Made by a program: the position numbers and the translations under genes
Notes under the pieces: generated by a model
Seen by the model: only the letters and a program-made list of their open reading frames with translations
Database searches by the model: none
Told to the model about the DNA's origin: nothing
Assembly: GCA_003693705.1 (NCBI GenBank)
Contig: RBZT01000593.1
Span: 1-53,318 of the forward strand
DNA from: Polymyxa betae
Lineage: Eukaryota > Endomyxa > Phytomyxea > Plasmodiophorida > Plasmodiophoridae
Reading direction: 5' to 3'
Length of the DNA: 53,318 bases
Shown: one piece after another, positions 10,022-22,188 of the stretch
Layout of the letters: the number at the start of each line of letters is the position of its first letter
How positions within the stretch are numbered: the stretch's first letter is position 1

Positions 10022-11794
10022 ATGCTGCAGCGACGTAATGACACACGAAATCAGTTGCTTGGCGGCTTACCGCCCTACAACAATTCATGGAGGCGAGCTC
10101 CGAGCGGCTTAAAACAAATCCAATTTGTCATTTTTGTTGTTGTGGTTATTATCTTCGGTACTTGTCTGGTCGCGGTTAACTATGAAGGTTCGCGTCCCCG
10201 AATGCAGCAAGAATTAGAACGGTATATTGGCAAGCTTCTACTGTGAAAAGAACTGACTTCGACAAAGTAAAAAAGTTATTGTGAATGGAAAAGCTAATTC
10301 AGCAATTCCACAGCCCATTGTCCCTAAAATTGCAGAAATTAAATCGCTAATAGGTTTGATGGCATGTAAAGTTTCTGTAATTGCATTTAAACTTGAATTC
10401 CTGAAGTGTAGATGGAAAGTCTTTGGCCGACAATCCTCGTGCTGAAATCGGCTCGCCTTTGAGCCGAGTTGCCGTTGTACTGGTTTGCAATAACCGTCCT
10501 GATTATCTCGAGCGGACGCTGGGCTCGATATCTTCTATATGGCGTTTCAACAATACGCTATCAAACGTCGAATTTTCTTTGATCTTCTCCCAAGATGGAA
10601 GTCATGTTGGCGTCACCAACATCATCGAAAGGTGAAGTTAGGAGTGGAATCATCCCCAGTTTGGCCTCGTTAACTGACTAATATAGGTTCATAAAGTCTT
10701 CTCCTCAAACGAAGCATATCAATTTCCATTACGATCCCAATTTATGGCAAGCAAAATACTCTGAACCATTCATGCAAAATCTGGCGGTTTATTACAGGAT
10801 TAGTGCTCATTATGACTTTATTTTTTCCAGCATAATGAAGGACAACGAAGATTTTAGTTATATTCTTTTGGTAGAAGGTTCAGCTGGTTTGACCTCAAAA
10901 GGTTCTCAACTTATGTTCATCTTAGACGATATGCTGCTCGCTCCCGATTTTTTTCATTACTTTGCTGCTGCATCAAAGTATCTTCAAAGATATAAGTCAG
11001 TACTTTGTGTATCCTCTTGGAACGATAATGGTCAAGAAGCCTTTGTCGAAGATCCAGGTAGTTCAATCGTTTAATCTCTATTTCATGGTTCAATGCTCCT
11101 CTTCAGGTGTTCTGTTTCGAACTGATGTCTTTCCTGGGCTGGGCTGGATGATCTCACGAGAAGTCGCGTTAGAACTCCTTGAAAAATGGCCTGCTGGTTT
11201 CTGGTGAGTAGGTTTTGCCTTTGACCCGCAAGTGTTTAATTGATAAAAGGGATGACTGGCTTCGTGATCCAGCACAACGGAAAGGAAGATCTTGTGTGTT
11301 TCCAGAAATAAATCGAGCGAAGACCTTTGGAAGTGAAGGTAGCAGTAAAGGAGAATTTTTTGATCAGGTCTGTTATTGCAACTTCAACGTTCAATGCACA
11401 TGATATTCCTGTTAGTATTTGGCGCCTATGCGGTTAAACAGCAAAAATGTTGATTGGATTCTTGAAGATAAGATGATATCTGTGTTTAATGAGTCCACTT
11501 ACAATGAAACTCTATGGCGTCAAGTCAACAATGCAACATCTATATCAATTGAGGATTTAACTAGAGTTTCGAGCGCTGGGTAATGTTAATTGGAAATAGA
11601 ATCTTGCATTAAAGCTTTACAGGGGAAATGGCATGTTTCGTATCGATTACAGAAGTGAATCCGAGTTCCAGATAATTGCTCAGCGATTAAACTGCATGCC
11701 AGACTGGAAATCAGGTATTCCACGAGCCTCCTATCAAGGAATTTCACAGTTGAGAATTCAAAAATCGCGACTGTTTCTGATCAAGAAAAATTGA
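10022..11794 (+). CDS. MGAT1: Alpha-1,3-mannosyl-glycoprotein 2-beta-N-acetylglucosaminyltransferase (GnT-I)
   Basis: GnT-I adds GlcNAc to Man5 N-glycans in the Golgi and opens the complex-glycan pathway. The start at ATG 10022 gives a type II topology: about 33 polar residues, a hydrophobic anchor (FVIFVVVVIIFGTCLVAV), then a stem. The catalytic domain begins with VAVVLVCNNRPDYLERTLGS and contains QDG, HYDPN and ILLVE-DD, where the metal-binding EDD triplet is split by an intron. It continues with GLGWMISREVALELLEKWP, FWDDWLRDPAQRKGRSCV, FPEINRAKTFG and GEFFDQ. A C-terminal exon with GIPRASYQGI ends at TGA 11792-11794. About eight short introns are present. All signature blocks of family GT13 are retained. 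Confidence 0.92.
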
Positions 11795-11997
11795 AGAGTT
11801 TATCGGTACATTTATTAATCAATACTAATGTATACATATCTGAATTCTGAAAACTGCATATCATTCTTTCTGAATGATATTTGGATATTAATCCGCATTA
11901 ATTCCGTTCAGTCATTTTATAGGGGCATAATTATATCCTATCTATCATTATCAGTTTCTATTGTCTCATCTAACGTCCTACATCTTGCCATTAAATC

Positions 11998-13666
11998 ATG
12001 TTCTCATGGCTGTTCGGAGGATCTCAGAATCCAGAGTCCAATCATTCCGAATCTGATCGCACAGAGCCGGTACCGGTCGACTTCGAGATCCCTGAGCAAG
12101 CCGCAACTGGGCAGCTATTTAAATTTGCAGAAGACTCCCAACAATACATCCCTGTTCTCGAACATGCGATTGTCAACATCCAGGATGATGAAGAAAACGC
12201 CTTTTCTAGTACATTTGTCGTTTTTGACTTCAAAGGCAATATGCAGTTTTCGCAGCCATTAGGTATTACAACTATATCATTATAATGGGCTTATTGACTT
12301 CTGACTAGATCATGGTATGCAAATTAACTTTAGCGCCAAAGAACACTCTATGGTTTGGTTGTTATCCATCGGTGACGAACTCGATGACGAAATAGTCTCG
12401 TTGCGATTTGTTTTCGACGATCCAGCTGTTGAGGACCAGTTCAAATTTAACATCGCGAAGAAACTTTATGAAGTCTCACGTAAGGAAAGTTTTCAGAAGA
12501 CGGTAAAACCGCAAGACCAGGATTGGGTTTTAAGATCGAATGCCCATGTTAATGAGGATGAGGAGCCTGAAGACCCTATGGAGATTTCTTCTTCGGGAGA
12601 AACGGACTCTGAAAGTGACAATGACGCTCCAGTTACACCGATTAAGGGTGCCAAGAAATCCGACGAAAAGAACTCGCATTTAGCTATGGGTATGAACACA
12701 GATCGGCTGTTCGTTGCCAGAGGCCCCAGCATTGGGGTTTTCAAGCATGGTGGTCGTAGTGGTATTAAACATATTACGACCCTGGAAGAAGTCAAAACCC
12801 AGGGAGGGCAGATATTCTCGCCTCAGAAAGTCATGCTACATGACAGAGAAAAGAAGATGCTGTTGCTGCGTTCTGATGAGCAGAATTCAGTTGTGGAACT
12901 TGATTTAGAAACGAATCAGGTTGTTCAGGAGTATCAGGCTGATGATGGTGTTCTCATTCGTGATCTTGGCCCACATTCTCGCTTCTCACAAATGGAAGGA
13001 ACTGACTTGATCACTGGTCTGAATAAGAATTCTGTATTTGCAATGGATCCACGAATTAACTCCAAAAACAAGAAAGTGAAAGGATTCTCGTATGCTGCTA
13101 ACCCTCATCTAACCTGTATTGCTGCCAACGGTAAAGCTCAGTACGTTCTGGGAAGTGAGAAGGGAGAGATTCGAATGTTCTCGGACGTTGGAAAACGCGC
13201 CAAGACTTTATTACCCGGATTAGGTCATGCTGTAACCGGCATTGATACTTCTGAAGATGGCCGATGGATTCTTGCAACTACAGATCGTTACATCCTACTA
13301 ATACCTACCGAACTGGAAAATGGTCGAACTGGTTTCGATGTCTCTATGGGCAAGCAGAAACCCGATCCTATTAAGCTGCAGATGAAAGCTGAAGACATTG
13401 TTAAGTACAAGATCAAAAACATCAAATTTCGGAAGGCGACTTTCGATCTTGGGCCTAATAAGAAAGAAGAGTTCATTGTTTCAGCAGTTGGAAACTTGCT
13501 GTTGACTTGGTCATTGAAAGGCGTGCTTCGAGGACGAACTATGGATTATACGGTGAGGGCATACGACCAGAATGTAGTTACTGATCAATTCCGGTATGGA
13601 TACAAGGACGTTGTTGTTACTCTTCCTGATGAGATCAAACGCGCCCGATTTTCAGCCAAGCAATAA
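11998..13666 (+). CDS. VID27: VID27-like protein, C-terminal WD40-like propeller
   Basis: Two exons (11998-12262 and about 12309-13666) are joined by one short intron ending CTGACTAG. The N-terminus (FSWLFGG) is short. It is followed by a PH-like segment ending ..INFSAKEHSMVWLL.., an acidic Ser/Glu/Asp linker, then a beta-propeller half with GVFKHG, KKMLLLRSDEQNSVVELDLE, FSYAANPHLTCIAANGKAQY, GSEKGEIRMFSDVGKRAKT, PGLGHAVTGIDTSEDGRWIL and TWSLKGVLRG. This is the VID27 cytoplasmic-protein pattern. The family is linked in yeast to vacuolar import and degradation, but its biochemical role is unclear. At about 540 residues it is shorter than the yeast protein, with the loss at the N-terminal side. 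Confidence 0.88.
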
Positions 13667-13939
13667 ACACCTATGGTTTTCCCTTGCAATTAGATGACAT
13701 CGGCATGGTCTTTTTCGTACACTGTGATTGGTATGTCCTGGGGTCAATACTCCAGATGTTCGAGATACAAAGGACATGGTATTTACATGCAATAAACAAA
13801 TGAGTTTTGTGATAGCGCAGCCTCCATTACAAGTCCGTTCTGCTAAGCTGTTCTGCTTTCGTCTGTTTACATTTCCTTTCTATTGTCGAATACTTCCAAC
13901 CAACATACTACAAAATATAGCACTGTGGTGTACTCCCAC
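13667..13939. other. Intergenic region, probable WDR44-like promoter
   Basis: An ORF lies at 13728-13949, but it starts with TTG and its tail overlaps the WDR44-like start codon in another frame. I see no supported gene, only the short spacer between VID27 and the WDR44-like gene. Confidence 0.4.
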
Positions 13940-15942
13940 ATGTCCTTGAGACCAGCCGACATCTCGGTCTTGGCGAGGACACCTACTGATGCATCCGATG
14001 GTCAGGCGCAATTGGCATTTCAAGACATTCACTTGCGCTTTGACACCAAATAACAGATAATGATGATGAGAAATTCTACGATGCAAACGAGACAATTTTA
14101 AGTGATGCTGAAGATACTTTACCAGTTACAAAAATCAGAAAAGCGTCCATTACAGAAGTCGGTACGAATACAGATGGGTTGTTTCTGGAGCTCGGAATGA
14201 TATCAATTAGGTGACGATGCTAGTGGTAGTACTACTGATAGTCAAGACAGCACTGATGCAAATGCAACCGAGGTTGATGGTGTCGATCCTGTAGCTGTCA
14301 TAGCAGCAGATGTTGCTGACCAGAAAAGGAATCAGGTTGATTTCGTGGTAATTTCAAATTCAGCTGATCGTTCACATTACTGTACTAGGTTGTAAACCTG
14401 GATACGGGCGAGATATTCCGAATAGAAGAGTCTAATATGCCGACCGATACCTTCCAAACTGTTAGGGAGCCTGAACCTCCAGAAGATGTCGACGAGAAGG
14501 AAATTATGAAAAAGAAAATTCGAACCGGTTTCTTCTGGAAAATGCTTCATAGGTAAGGATATATTTCATAGATTTCAGCAAGACTGATTTCTGGGTCAGA
14601 TCTTATCCGTCGGAAGCTGCAGTTAACTGCACAGTAAAGGTTAAAGTCCACAAGAAAAATGAGCAAGATATGTCTTCCCTAAGACTTGTACAAACTTTAC
14701 CAGTTCATAATGGACCTATATGGACAATGAAGTGGACTCCATGTGGGAATTTCCTTGCAAGTGCTGGCCAGGATGCTATCATTCGGATATGGTTTCTGAT
14801 AGGAAGCGATGCCAAACTCGATTCCGATATTAATATTGATATGAAAACCACACCCAGTAATGCTAGCGATCCTTACGCTCATAACATATTTGCCGAACAG
14901 CCCTATCGTGTATTTGCTGGGCATAAAAGCGATATTATCGATTTGGCGTGGTAACACCAGGTTTAATATCAGGTCGCATTTTGTCATTTTAACAATCAGG
15001 TCGAAATCGCTGTTTTTGCTGTCGGCATCCATGGACAAATCTGTTCGGCTTTGGCATGTTTCCCGTCAAGAATGCTTGTCATCGTTTCAGGTACGATTCT
15101 GCAACGTTCTCATCATTCATTATGTTTATGTGATCTCAGCACGCTGACTTTGTGACAAGCGTTGCCTTCCATCCTGCAGAATCCCGAAAATTTCTGTCAG
15201 CTTCATTGTATGCTAGCACTATCAACACTGAGCTGGATTCTGATTACAAAATTTTAGTGATAAGAGATTGCGAATGTGGGACATTTTAGACCATCGTGTT
15301 GTTGATTGGACCCAAACTGCAACAATGATCACTGCAGCAACTTTTAATCATAATGGCAAGATTGCTGCTGCCGGTCTTTACAATGGCCAGGTTGTTTTTT
15401 TCCAGAGCCAAGGTTTGACCTATTTCACCCAAATTGACTGTAAAAACCGCCATGGCAAACACAAGCATGGAAGAAAAGTGACCGGCTTACAGTTTACTAA
15501 TGATGGTAAACAAATTCTGATCAGCACTAATGATTCACGGCTTCGCTTGTATGATATGGATGATTATTCGATGTCGATGAAGTACAAAGGACATGAAAAC
15601 GAGCAGTTGCAGATTAGAGGGCATTTTTCTGAAGACAATCAGTATATTATAAGTGGATCGGATGACTCCAATGTGTTTGTATGGGCTACAAACAAAGATT
15701 ATTCACAAGCTCTCAAAGGTCCCAAAGTTCTTCGTAATCGTAATGATCGCAACGATTCTTACGAGTATTTCAAGTCGCACAGCAGCGTCGTGACTGTAGC
15801 ACTGATAGCTCCAGAAAAAACACGGTTATTTGCTACAAAAGCATGGCCACAAGGTGGTGAGATCAGGCATTTAATTGTAGCAGCTGGATATGATGGCCAT
15901 ATCAAAGTGTATGAAAACAGAGGCTTTACTGTAAGGATATAA
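13940..15942 (+). CDS. WDR44: WDR44-like WD40 repeat protein
   Basis: ATG 13940 opens a short exon that joins, via a 56-nt intron ending ATAACAG, to DDNDDEKFYDANETILSD. An acidic N-terminal region follows, then IRTGFFWKMLHR and a short beta segment (VKVKVHKKNEQD). The seven-bladed propeller opens with LRLVQTLPVHNGPIWTMKWT, CGNFLASAGQDAIIRIW and FAGHKSDIIDLAW. It continues with LLSASMDKSVRLWHV, FVTSVAFHP, LRMWDILDHRVVDW, GRKVTGLQFTNDGKQILIST and GSDDSNVFVWAT, and ends near AAGYDGHIKVYENRGFTVRI. Block order and spacing match WDR44-family proteins; the animal member binds Rab11 on endosomes. Rab binding here is inference. About eight short introns are seen. Confidence 0.85.
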
Positions 15943-16147
15943 ATTATAAGATACATCTATCTGTTGAAAGAAATAATTGGAGCGTTGTGTCAGATACAGA
16001 ATCTGAGGCAACACAGCCTGTTACCCAATAGAATAGTCGTTTTCTGTGAACATGCTCTAAGATCACAAGTGAGTAATGGGAATATGGAATCAATCAGTAG
16101 CAAACACTTATCGGCTCAGATTCCTCTTGCAGCTCCGTTTTGTCGGC
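15943..16147. other. Spacer between convergent genes
   Basis: This lies between the stop of the WDR44-like gene and the stop of the coiled-coil gene on the other strand. A short plus-strand reading (WSVVSDTESEATQ) follows the WDR44 stop, but no splice join in phase was found. Confidence 0.35.
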
Positions 16148-19100
16148 CTAGACTTGTTGCTTCGGCGTAGGGTTGGCAATAACTTGACGGTTCAAAGCAG
16201 AAATGTGGTCTTGAAGCAATGCCAATGCGGCCCTCAGCTGATCCATTTCCTCTTGCGTCGATTTTAAATCTGCATTTTTTTCTTCTCAATTATGATTTCC
16301 TGCTTTGGGATTTCGACCTCAATTTGCCTGCCTGAGCCGAATGTGGATCGGCTCCAGTTTGTCGGTTCTGAGCAGCAATCTGGTCTTAAAGCTTTGCCAA
16401 AGTACCCATTAGCCTCATTTATTTCTTACAAATGAATTTTGTGATTGGTTCCCTAATATTGCTCATCCGTCTGTTGCAATCGGCTCTGTATAGCCGAACC
16501 CCTATCTACAAACTGTGACAACTTTCCAGTTGACGTCGGACGACGACACGAACCGCCGACAACGGCACTTCGGACAACGAAAGAGACGAGAGGAAAAACC
16601 CAGAAAAAGAATTAACGGTATTACTTCGTGAAGGCCGAGGCCACCAGAGAATGTCGTCAAGCAGAAACGTTTTTGAAAAAAAGATACGTATGGTACTGAG
16701 AGTATTAAGTACCTGCAAAATACCTAACAAACAAACGCAGTTTTATTGTAAAATGTGCGTGGCAAAAGCTCATCTGTTCGATTGTTTTTTACCGCCATAT
16801 TTAGTGTGCGTTGCAAAACGTCAATCTTTGATTGATTGGGATTGTTCCAGTTGCTCTTTCATTTGATTTTGTAAGAACTTCTCGTGGTTTTTAATCACTT
16901 CAAGTTCCAAGGTGACCTTCTCCAGCTCGGCCTTGCATTTGTTAGCAGTGGATGATTCGTTTGCTGCCTGTTCACGATACTGATCGGTTTCCTTCTGTAG
17001 GTCATTGAAGCTCGATTGCAGCCGTTCACATTTGGATCTTTCATTTTGCAATTGTGTCTGAATCTGTTCAAAGCTTTGCATAAGCTCTTGCCGACATTGA
17101 CTTTCTTGTTTTAGTGCAGCAGCTACTGCCTCACGGTCAGCAATCGCCACTTGCAGCTAAACAATAGTTAGAGCAATTTCGTTGCGGTAATGCTTCTAAA
17201 AGTTACCTGTTGCGACTCGGCTTGGTTGTTTGCAGATAGAGCGGAATTCGCTGCTCGATTTCCTTCTCCCGCCACATTTAGTGAGCGTTGCAACTCGTCA
17301 GTCTTTGATTGGGATTGTTCCAGTTGCTCTTTCATTTGATTTTGTAAAACCGTCTCGTGGTTTCGAATAACCTCAAGCTCCACGGTGACCTTTTCCAACT
17401 CGGCCTTGCATTTGCTTGCCATGGATGATTCATTAGCAGCCTGTTCACGATACTGATCGGTTTCCTTCTGTAGATCATTCAAGCTCGATTGCAGAAGTTC
17501 ACATTTGGATCTTTCATTCTGAAATTGTTTCTGAAGTTGTTCAAAGCTTTGCATAAGCTCTTGTCGAGATTGACTTTCTTGCTTCAGTGCAGCAGCTACT
17601 ACCTCACGGTCAGCAATCACCACTTGCAGCTATGCAATAGTTAGTGCAATTTCGTTGCTGGAATGCTACTAAAAGTCACCTGTTGAGACTCGGCTTGATT
17701 GTTTGCAGACAGAGCTGAATTCGCTGTTCGATTGTCTTCTACTGCCACATTTAGTGATCGTTGCAACTCGTCAATCTTTGATTGGGATTGCTCCAGTTGC
17801 TCTTTCATTTGATTTTGTAAAATCGTCTCGTGATTACGAATTTCTTCAAGTTCCAAGGTAACCTTTTCCAGATCCGCTTTGCATTTGCTTGCCCTGGATG
17901 ATTCATTTGCTGCCTGTTCACGATACTGATCGGTTTCCTTCTGTAGCTCATTGAAGCTCGACTGCAGGAGATCACATTTGGACTTTTCATTCTGAAATTG
18001 TATCTGAAGTTGTTCAAAGCTTTGCATAAGCTCTTGTCGAGATTGACATTCTTGCGTTAGTGCAGCAGCTACTGCCTCATGGTCAGCAAGCGCCACTTGT
18101 AGCTAAGCAATAGTTAGTGCAATTTTGTTGCCGGAATGCTTCTAAAAGTCACCTGTTGAGACTCGGATTGGTTGTTTGCAGATTGAGCAGAATTCGCCGT
18201 TCGATTGTCTTCTGCAGCCTTGTTTAATGAGCTTTGCAACTCATCTATCTTTGATTGGGATAGTTCCAGTTGCTCTTTCATCTGATTTTGTAAGAACGTC
18301 TGGTGGTTTCGAAGACCTTCAAGTTCCAAGGTTGCCTTTTCCAGCTCCGCTTTGCATTTGCTTGCCATGGATATTTCATTAGCAGCCTGTTCACGATACT
18401 GATCGGTTTCCTTCTGTAGATCATTCAAGCTCGATTGCAGAAGTTCACATCTGGATCTTTCATTCTGAAATTGTATCTGAGTTTGTTCGAGGCTTTGCAT
18501 AAGCTCTTGTTGAGATTGTCTGTCTTGCGTCAGTGCAGCAGCTACAGCCTCACGGTCAGCAAGCAGCTAAGCAATAGTTAGTGCAACTTCGTTGACAGAA
18601 CTCTTCTAAAAGTCACCTGTTGCGACTCGGATTGGTTGTTTGCAGATTGAGCAGAATTCGCTGCTCGATTGTCTTCTACAGCCTTGTTTAGTGAGCTTTG
18701 CAACTCATCAATCTTTGATTGGGATTGTTCCATTTGCTCTCTCATCTGATTTTGTAAGAGCGTCTCGCGGTTTCGAATACCTTCAAGTTCCACGGTGACC
18801 TTTTCCAACTCGGCCTTGCATTTGCTTGCCATGGATGATTCATTAGCAGCCTGTTCACGATACTGATCGGTTTCCTTCTGTAGCTCATTGAAGCTTGACT
18901 GCAGAAGTTCACAGTTGGATTTTTCATTCTGAAATTGTATCTGAAGTTGTTCAAAGCTTTGCATAAGCTCTTGTCGAGATTGACTTTCTTGTTTGAGGGC
19001 AGCTGCTACTGCCTCACGGTCAGCAATCGCCACTTGCAGCTAAGCAATTGTTAGTGAATTTTGTTGCCGGAATGCTTCTAAAAGTTACCTGTTGAGACTT

Positions 19101-20906
19101 GGATTCGTTGTTTGCAAATAGAGCGGAATTCGCTGTTCGATTGTCTTCTAAAGCCATATGCAGTGAGCTTTGCAACTCGTCAATCTTTGATTGGGATTGT
19201 TCCAGTTGCTCTTTCATCTGATTTTGTGAGAACGTCTCGTGGTTTCGAGTCTCTTCAAGTTCCAAGGTAACCTTCTCCAGCTCGGCCTTGCATTTGCTTG
19301 CTATGGATGATTGATTAGCAGCCTGTTCACGATGCTGATCGGTTTCCTTCTGTAGTTCATTCAAGCTCGACTGCAGAAGTTCACAGTTGGATCTTTCATT
19401 CTGAAACTGTATCTGAATTCGTTCAAAGCTTTGCATAAGCTCTTGTCGAGATTGACTTTCTTGCTTTAGTGCTTCAGCTACTGCCTCACGGTCAGCAAGC
19501 GCCACTTGCAGCTAAGCAATAGTTAATGCAATTTCGTTGCCGGAACGCTTCCAAAATAACCTGTAGAAACTCGGATTGGTTGTTTGCAGATAGAGCGGAA
19601 TTCTTGTTGGTAAGTTCGGCTACTGATTCTGATAGTTCCACATTCGCTTTCCTTTCAGCTACTAGCTTGGACGTCAAAGAATCCAGTTGGCGTTGTTGCG
19701 TTTCACAGCGATCTTGTAATGAAGTAACATCGCACTGATCACTCAGCTCAACCACCAAAAACTGGAAACATTTGAATGAGTACCTGTTTCGTATCTAGCA
19801 TAGCTTGCATTTCGTCAATTTTCTTGCTGGCTTCGGAGTGTTGATTAGCAACCCTTTCTTTATCTTTTACGAGCTGATCAATTTGGTTCTGCAAGTTAGC
19901 CCTTTCGATTGCTCCGTCTTCTAGTGATATTGTCAACGAAACAATGTTCCGTCGAAGTTCAGTAATGGTTTGATCCTGACTATCAAAATTATTAGCAATG
20001 CAGAAATATGACATGGCAGCTACCTTTTGATCTGATCCGTTAAAAGACTGTGGTCTTGTTCCATTTGGGTCTGGATTATACCGGTTCTCTGTTCTAGCCT
20101 TTTTTGAAGATCTTGTTCAATAACTTTTTCATTGTTAGATACTTTCAGAGCTAAAGCTCGTAAGCGCCTGGCTTCCACGTAATAAGCTTTATTCTGAATC
20201 CGAAGCTCCCGAACGGCACTGAATTTCAACGACGCTGAGATCTTTGGTACAGTCAATTTGTCACCGCCATTTTTGTCGATAATGCTTACGGTTTCGAGTT
20301 TGTTATCCAGAGCAGCTTTGTCAGCTTCCACGGACTGGACCTTGACCTGTAATCCATTGACCTTACATTTCTCTTGCCGTAATGCCTCCAAAATCTCTAT
20401 TCTGTCGAAATTCCCGGAGCTGTTGTCAATCGAGGATTTCAGTAGCTGGTCGATCTGACGACCTTGCTTTTGTATCTAATGTTATCGATCGATGAGACAA
20501 ATGACGAGAATGGGAACAGGAAAGTAACCTCTTTCTCCAGTCGCACATTCTGTGCTTGTAGTAACGTTTTCTGTTTCTGAGCTTGAGACAGCTTCTTCTT
20601 AGCTAATGACAACTCCTCTTGGAATGCAGTTATATCTATGGCCTGGTTATGACTGGAAGGTGTCACCAAAGGCTTCTCATTCATCACATCTATTGGCATA
20701 CGCCCAGAGAGCATGTCTTCGACATTTCTGATTAGTTTCCGTCGCGATCGTTTAGCAGCTTTGGAAGGCGGCTTCGCCTTTACTGGCTGAGCAATGGCTG
20801 GAGGAAAATCGCCTTTGCTATTGTTTGGTAACCGTGGCTCTTGTTCATTACTGTTTTCGAGGAATGCCCTTTTGACGCTGGAATTGGACGAAGCCGATTT
20901 GGGCAT
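16148..20906 (-). CDS. Long coiled-coil protein with six tandem exon-intron repeats
   Basis: ATG 20904-20906 opens a basic N-terminal exon (RSRRKLIRNVEDMLSGRMPI), followed by exons made almost entirely of Lys/Glu/Gln/Leu heptads. From 19505 to about 16780 the same unit recurs six times at a spacing of 466-473 bp. Each unit is one exon of about 140 codons (start ADREAV, core KETDQ[YH]REQAAN, end SANN..SQQ) plus a near-identical intron of about 50 nt containing CTAACTATTG. The last exon ends NRQVIANPTPKQQV at TAG 16148-16150. The function is unknown; golgin, myosin-tail or centrosomal roles are all possible. The sixth unit and the stretch 16270-16780 look degraded, so the true 3' splicing is uncertain. 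Confidence 0.75.
16352..16405 (-). pseudogene. Decayed copy of the last coiled-coil exon
   Basis: On the minus strand this reads LAKL-stop-DQIAAQNRQT, parallel to LALLQDHISALNRQV in the presumed last exon about 180 bp downstream. The CAA codon has become TAA. It shows that the terminal exon was also duplicated. Confidence 0.5.
16430..16745. other. Non-repeat insert inside the coiled-coil locus
   Basis: This stretch interrupts the repeat pattern. Its base use differs (GACGTCGGACGACGACACGA and similar), and no convincing coding frame is visible. It may be a long intron or inserted DNA. It ends where degraded repeat sequence resumes. Confidence 0.35.
16780..19505 (-). repeat. Six-copy direct repeat of about 470 bp (exon plus intron)
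   Basis: Unit starts on the minus strand lie at about 19505, 19033, 18562, 18096, 17623 and 17150. Both the coding part and the intron are conserved between units. The copy nearest the 3' end fades at 16740-16800, where degraded repeat sequence is still visible. Confidence 0.9.
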
Positions 20907-21551
20907 CACCGATTATCGAAAATCCAAGTTACGATTGATCGAAATCTAGTATAAGTAGGCGATCGTTCAGCACATGGAGATATTAGAATATCCCCAGTGT
21001 TCAATGAATTTGAAATTCAATCAACGAACTTTATTAGCGACATTCTAAATTGCCTTTGTCAAACTCATGACAGTTGCCTTGGGCGTGGTCACACCATTCG
21101 GCATCTTAAAACCATCGATAGTCGGAGCGTGATCCTCACTATATGCTCTAATATGGAATGTGCCAGTATAAAGCGACTCAATTAAGTTATTATTGGTGGC
21201 AACTAAAGACTGGCAATTTTAAACCTATCGAAAAACGCTTATGAATCGATATTAAGCCTTAAAACTGTAAAGAGATCAATGACCAATCGAAATTGTAACA
21301 GCTTGCTAGCATCGTGTCGGACGAAAATCTCTGTCCATCTCTCGGGACTCGCCCCAGAACATGAATTAGGTGACCCCAACAAAACATACTATATTCATAC
21401 ACATTTAAAATGCAAGTATCGCCAGTGATATATTTTCAACAGACATTGCAATAGATTATAGAGATTCTTGAATTTGTAGCTCTTAATTACCGAAGATCGG
21501 ACTCAGGACTGCGTTTGCCGGACCATCATCCAGTTGTTGTGCCCACCCAGG
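20907..21551. other. Shared upstream region of two divergent genes
   Basis: This is a 645-bp region between the starts of the coiled-coil gene (minus) and TIM21 (plus). A 62-codon plus ORF at 20997-21185 has no recognisable features. No RNA gene or repeat was supported. It is probably a bidirectional promoter. Confidence 0.4.
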
Positions 21552-22188
21552 ATGTCGTCCATCATGAGATATACTCGTCGATATCTTTCTAATGGACAGT
21601 TAGCGAAAACTCAGGCTAGGCAGCAGGCCATACAAACTGTCAAACAAGGTTGGCTGTGTAACCACATCGTCCAGCATCGTCTCAATTCTATACCAGCTGC
21701 CGAAACATCGTTCAATTTCGTCTATGTAGGAGGCAGTATTGTCTTAACTGGTGCTGTTCTTTATTCCATTACTAATGTTCTGTTTTCGCCCTCGAGTCCA
21801 TATAAAGTTCGTGATAAATCTTTTGATCAAATCCGCTCGAATGAAGAGGTCCGTTTCTGTGGATGTCTTCGATATGCATTGGTAATGGCTAATTTTAGGC
21901 TATTCGTGTGTTTGGACAACCCATGAAAGCGTTTGGTGAGGGAGCCAGACGTCGTGGTCAGTTAATTAGTTCTGAGGAGGTTGTGAATGGAGAGAAACAT
22001 GTTAAAGTACGACCATCTTATGTTTTGATATTTTTCTGAATGTTGCCTGCCAGATTCAATATCATGTCAGTGGACCGAATGCTCAAGGGGATGTTTTTGC
22101 CGAAGCCAAACCTAAAGGCTGGTTTGGTGGCCTTGATTTTAATTACATCGTTGTAAATTGCCCTCGTCGTTGGTTCTTGAACTATTGA
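21552..22188 (+). CDS. TIM21: TIM21, subunit of the mitochondrial inner-membrane TIM23 translocase
   Basis: ATG 21552 gives a basic, Arg-rich N-terminus (MRYTRRYLSNGQLAKTQ) expected of a matrix-targeting presequence. A transmembrane helix follows (GGSIVLTGAVLYSITNVLF), then SPSSPYKVRDKSFDQI. After two short introns come the intermembrane-space segments VFGQPMKAFGEGARRRGQL, VNGEKHVKIQYHVSGPNAQG and FAEAKPKGWFGGLDFNYIVV, ending NYIVVNCPRRWFLNY. These match the Tim21 pattern of membrane anchor, G-x-RR, 'h-Y-x-V-x-G-x-x-x-x-G-x-V/F-x-A-E' and a terminal F-x-Y. In the complex it tethers TIM23 to TOM and respiratory-chain complexes (family knowledge). Confidence 0.85.

Noticed and set aside
17805-18017. 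Arg/Met-rich ORFs inside the coiled-coil repeats (also 18742-18954)
   Set aside because: They are the alternative frame of the repeat unit and recur only because the unit recurs.
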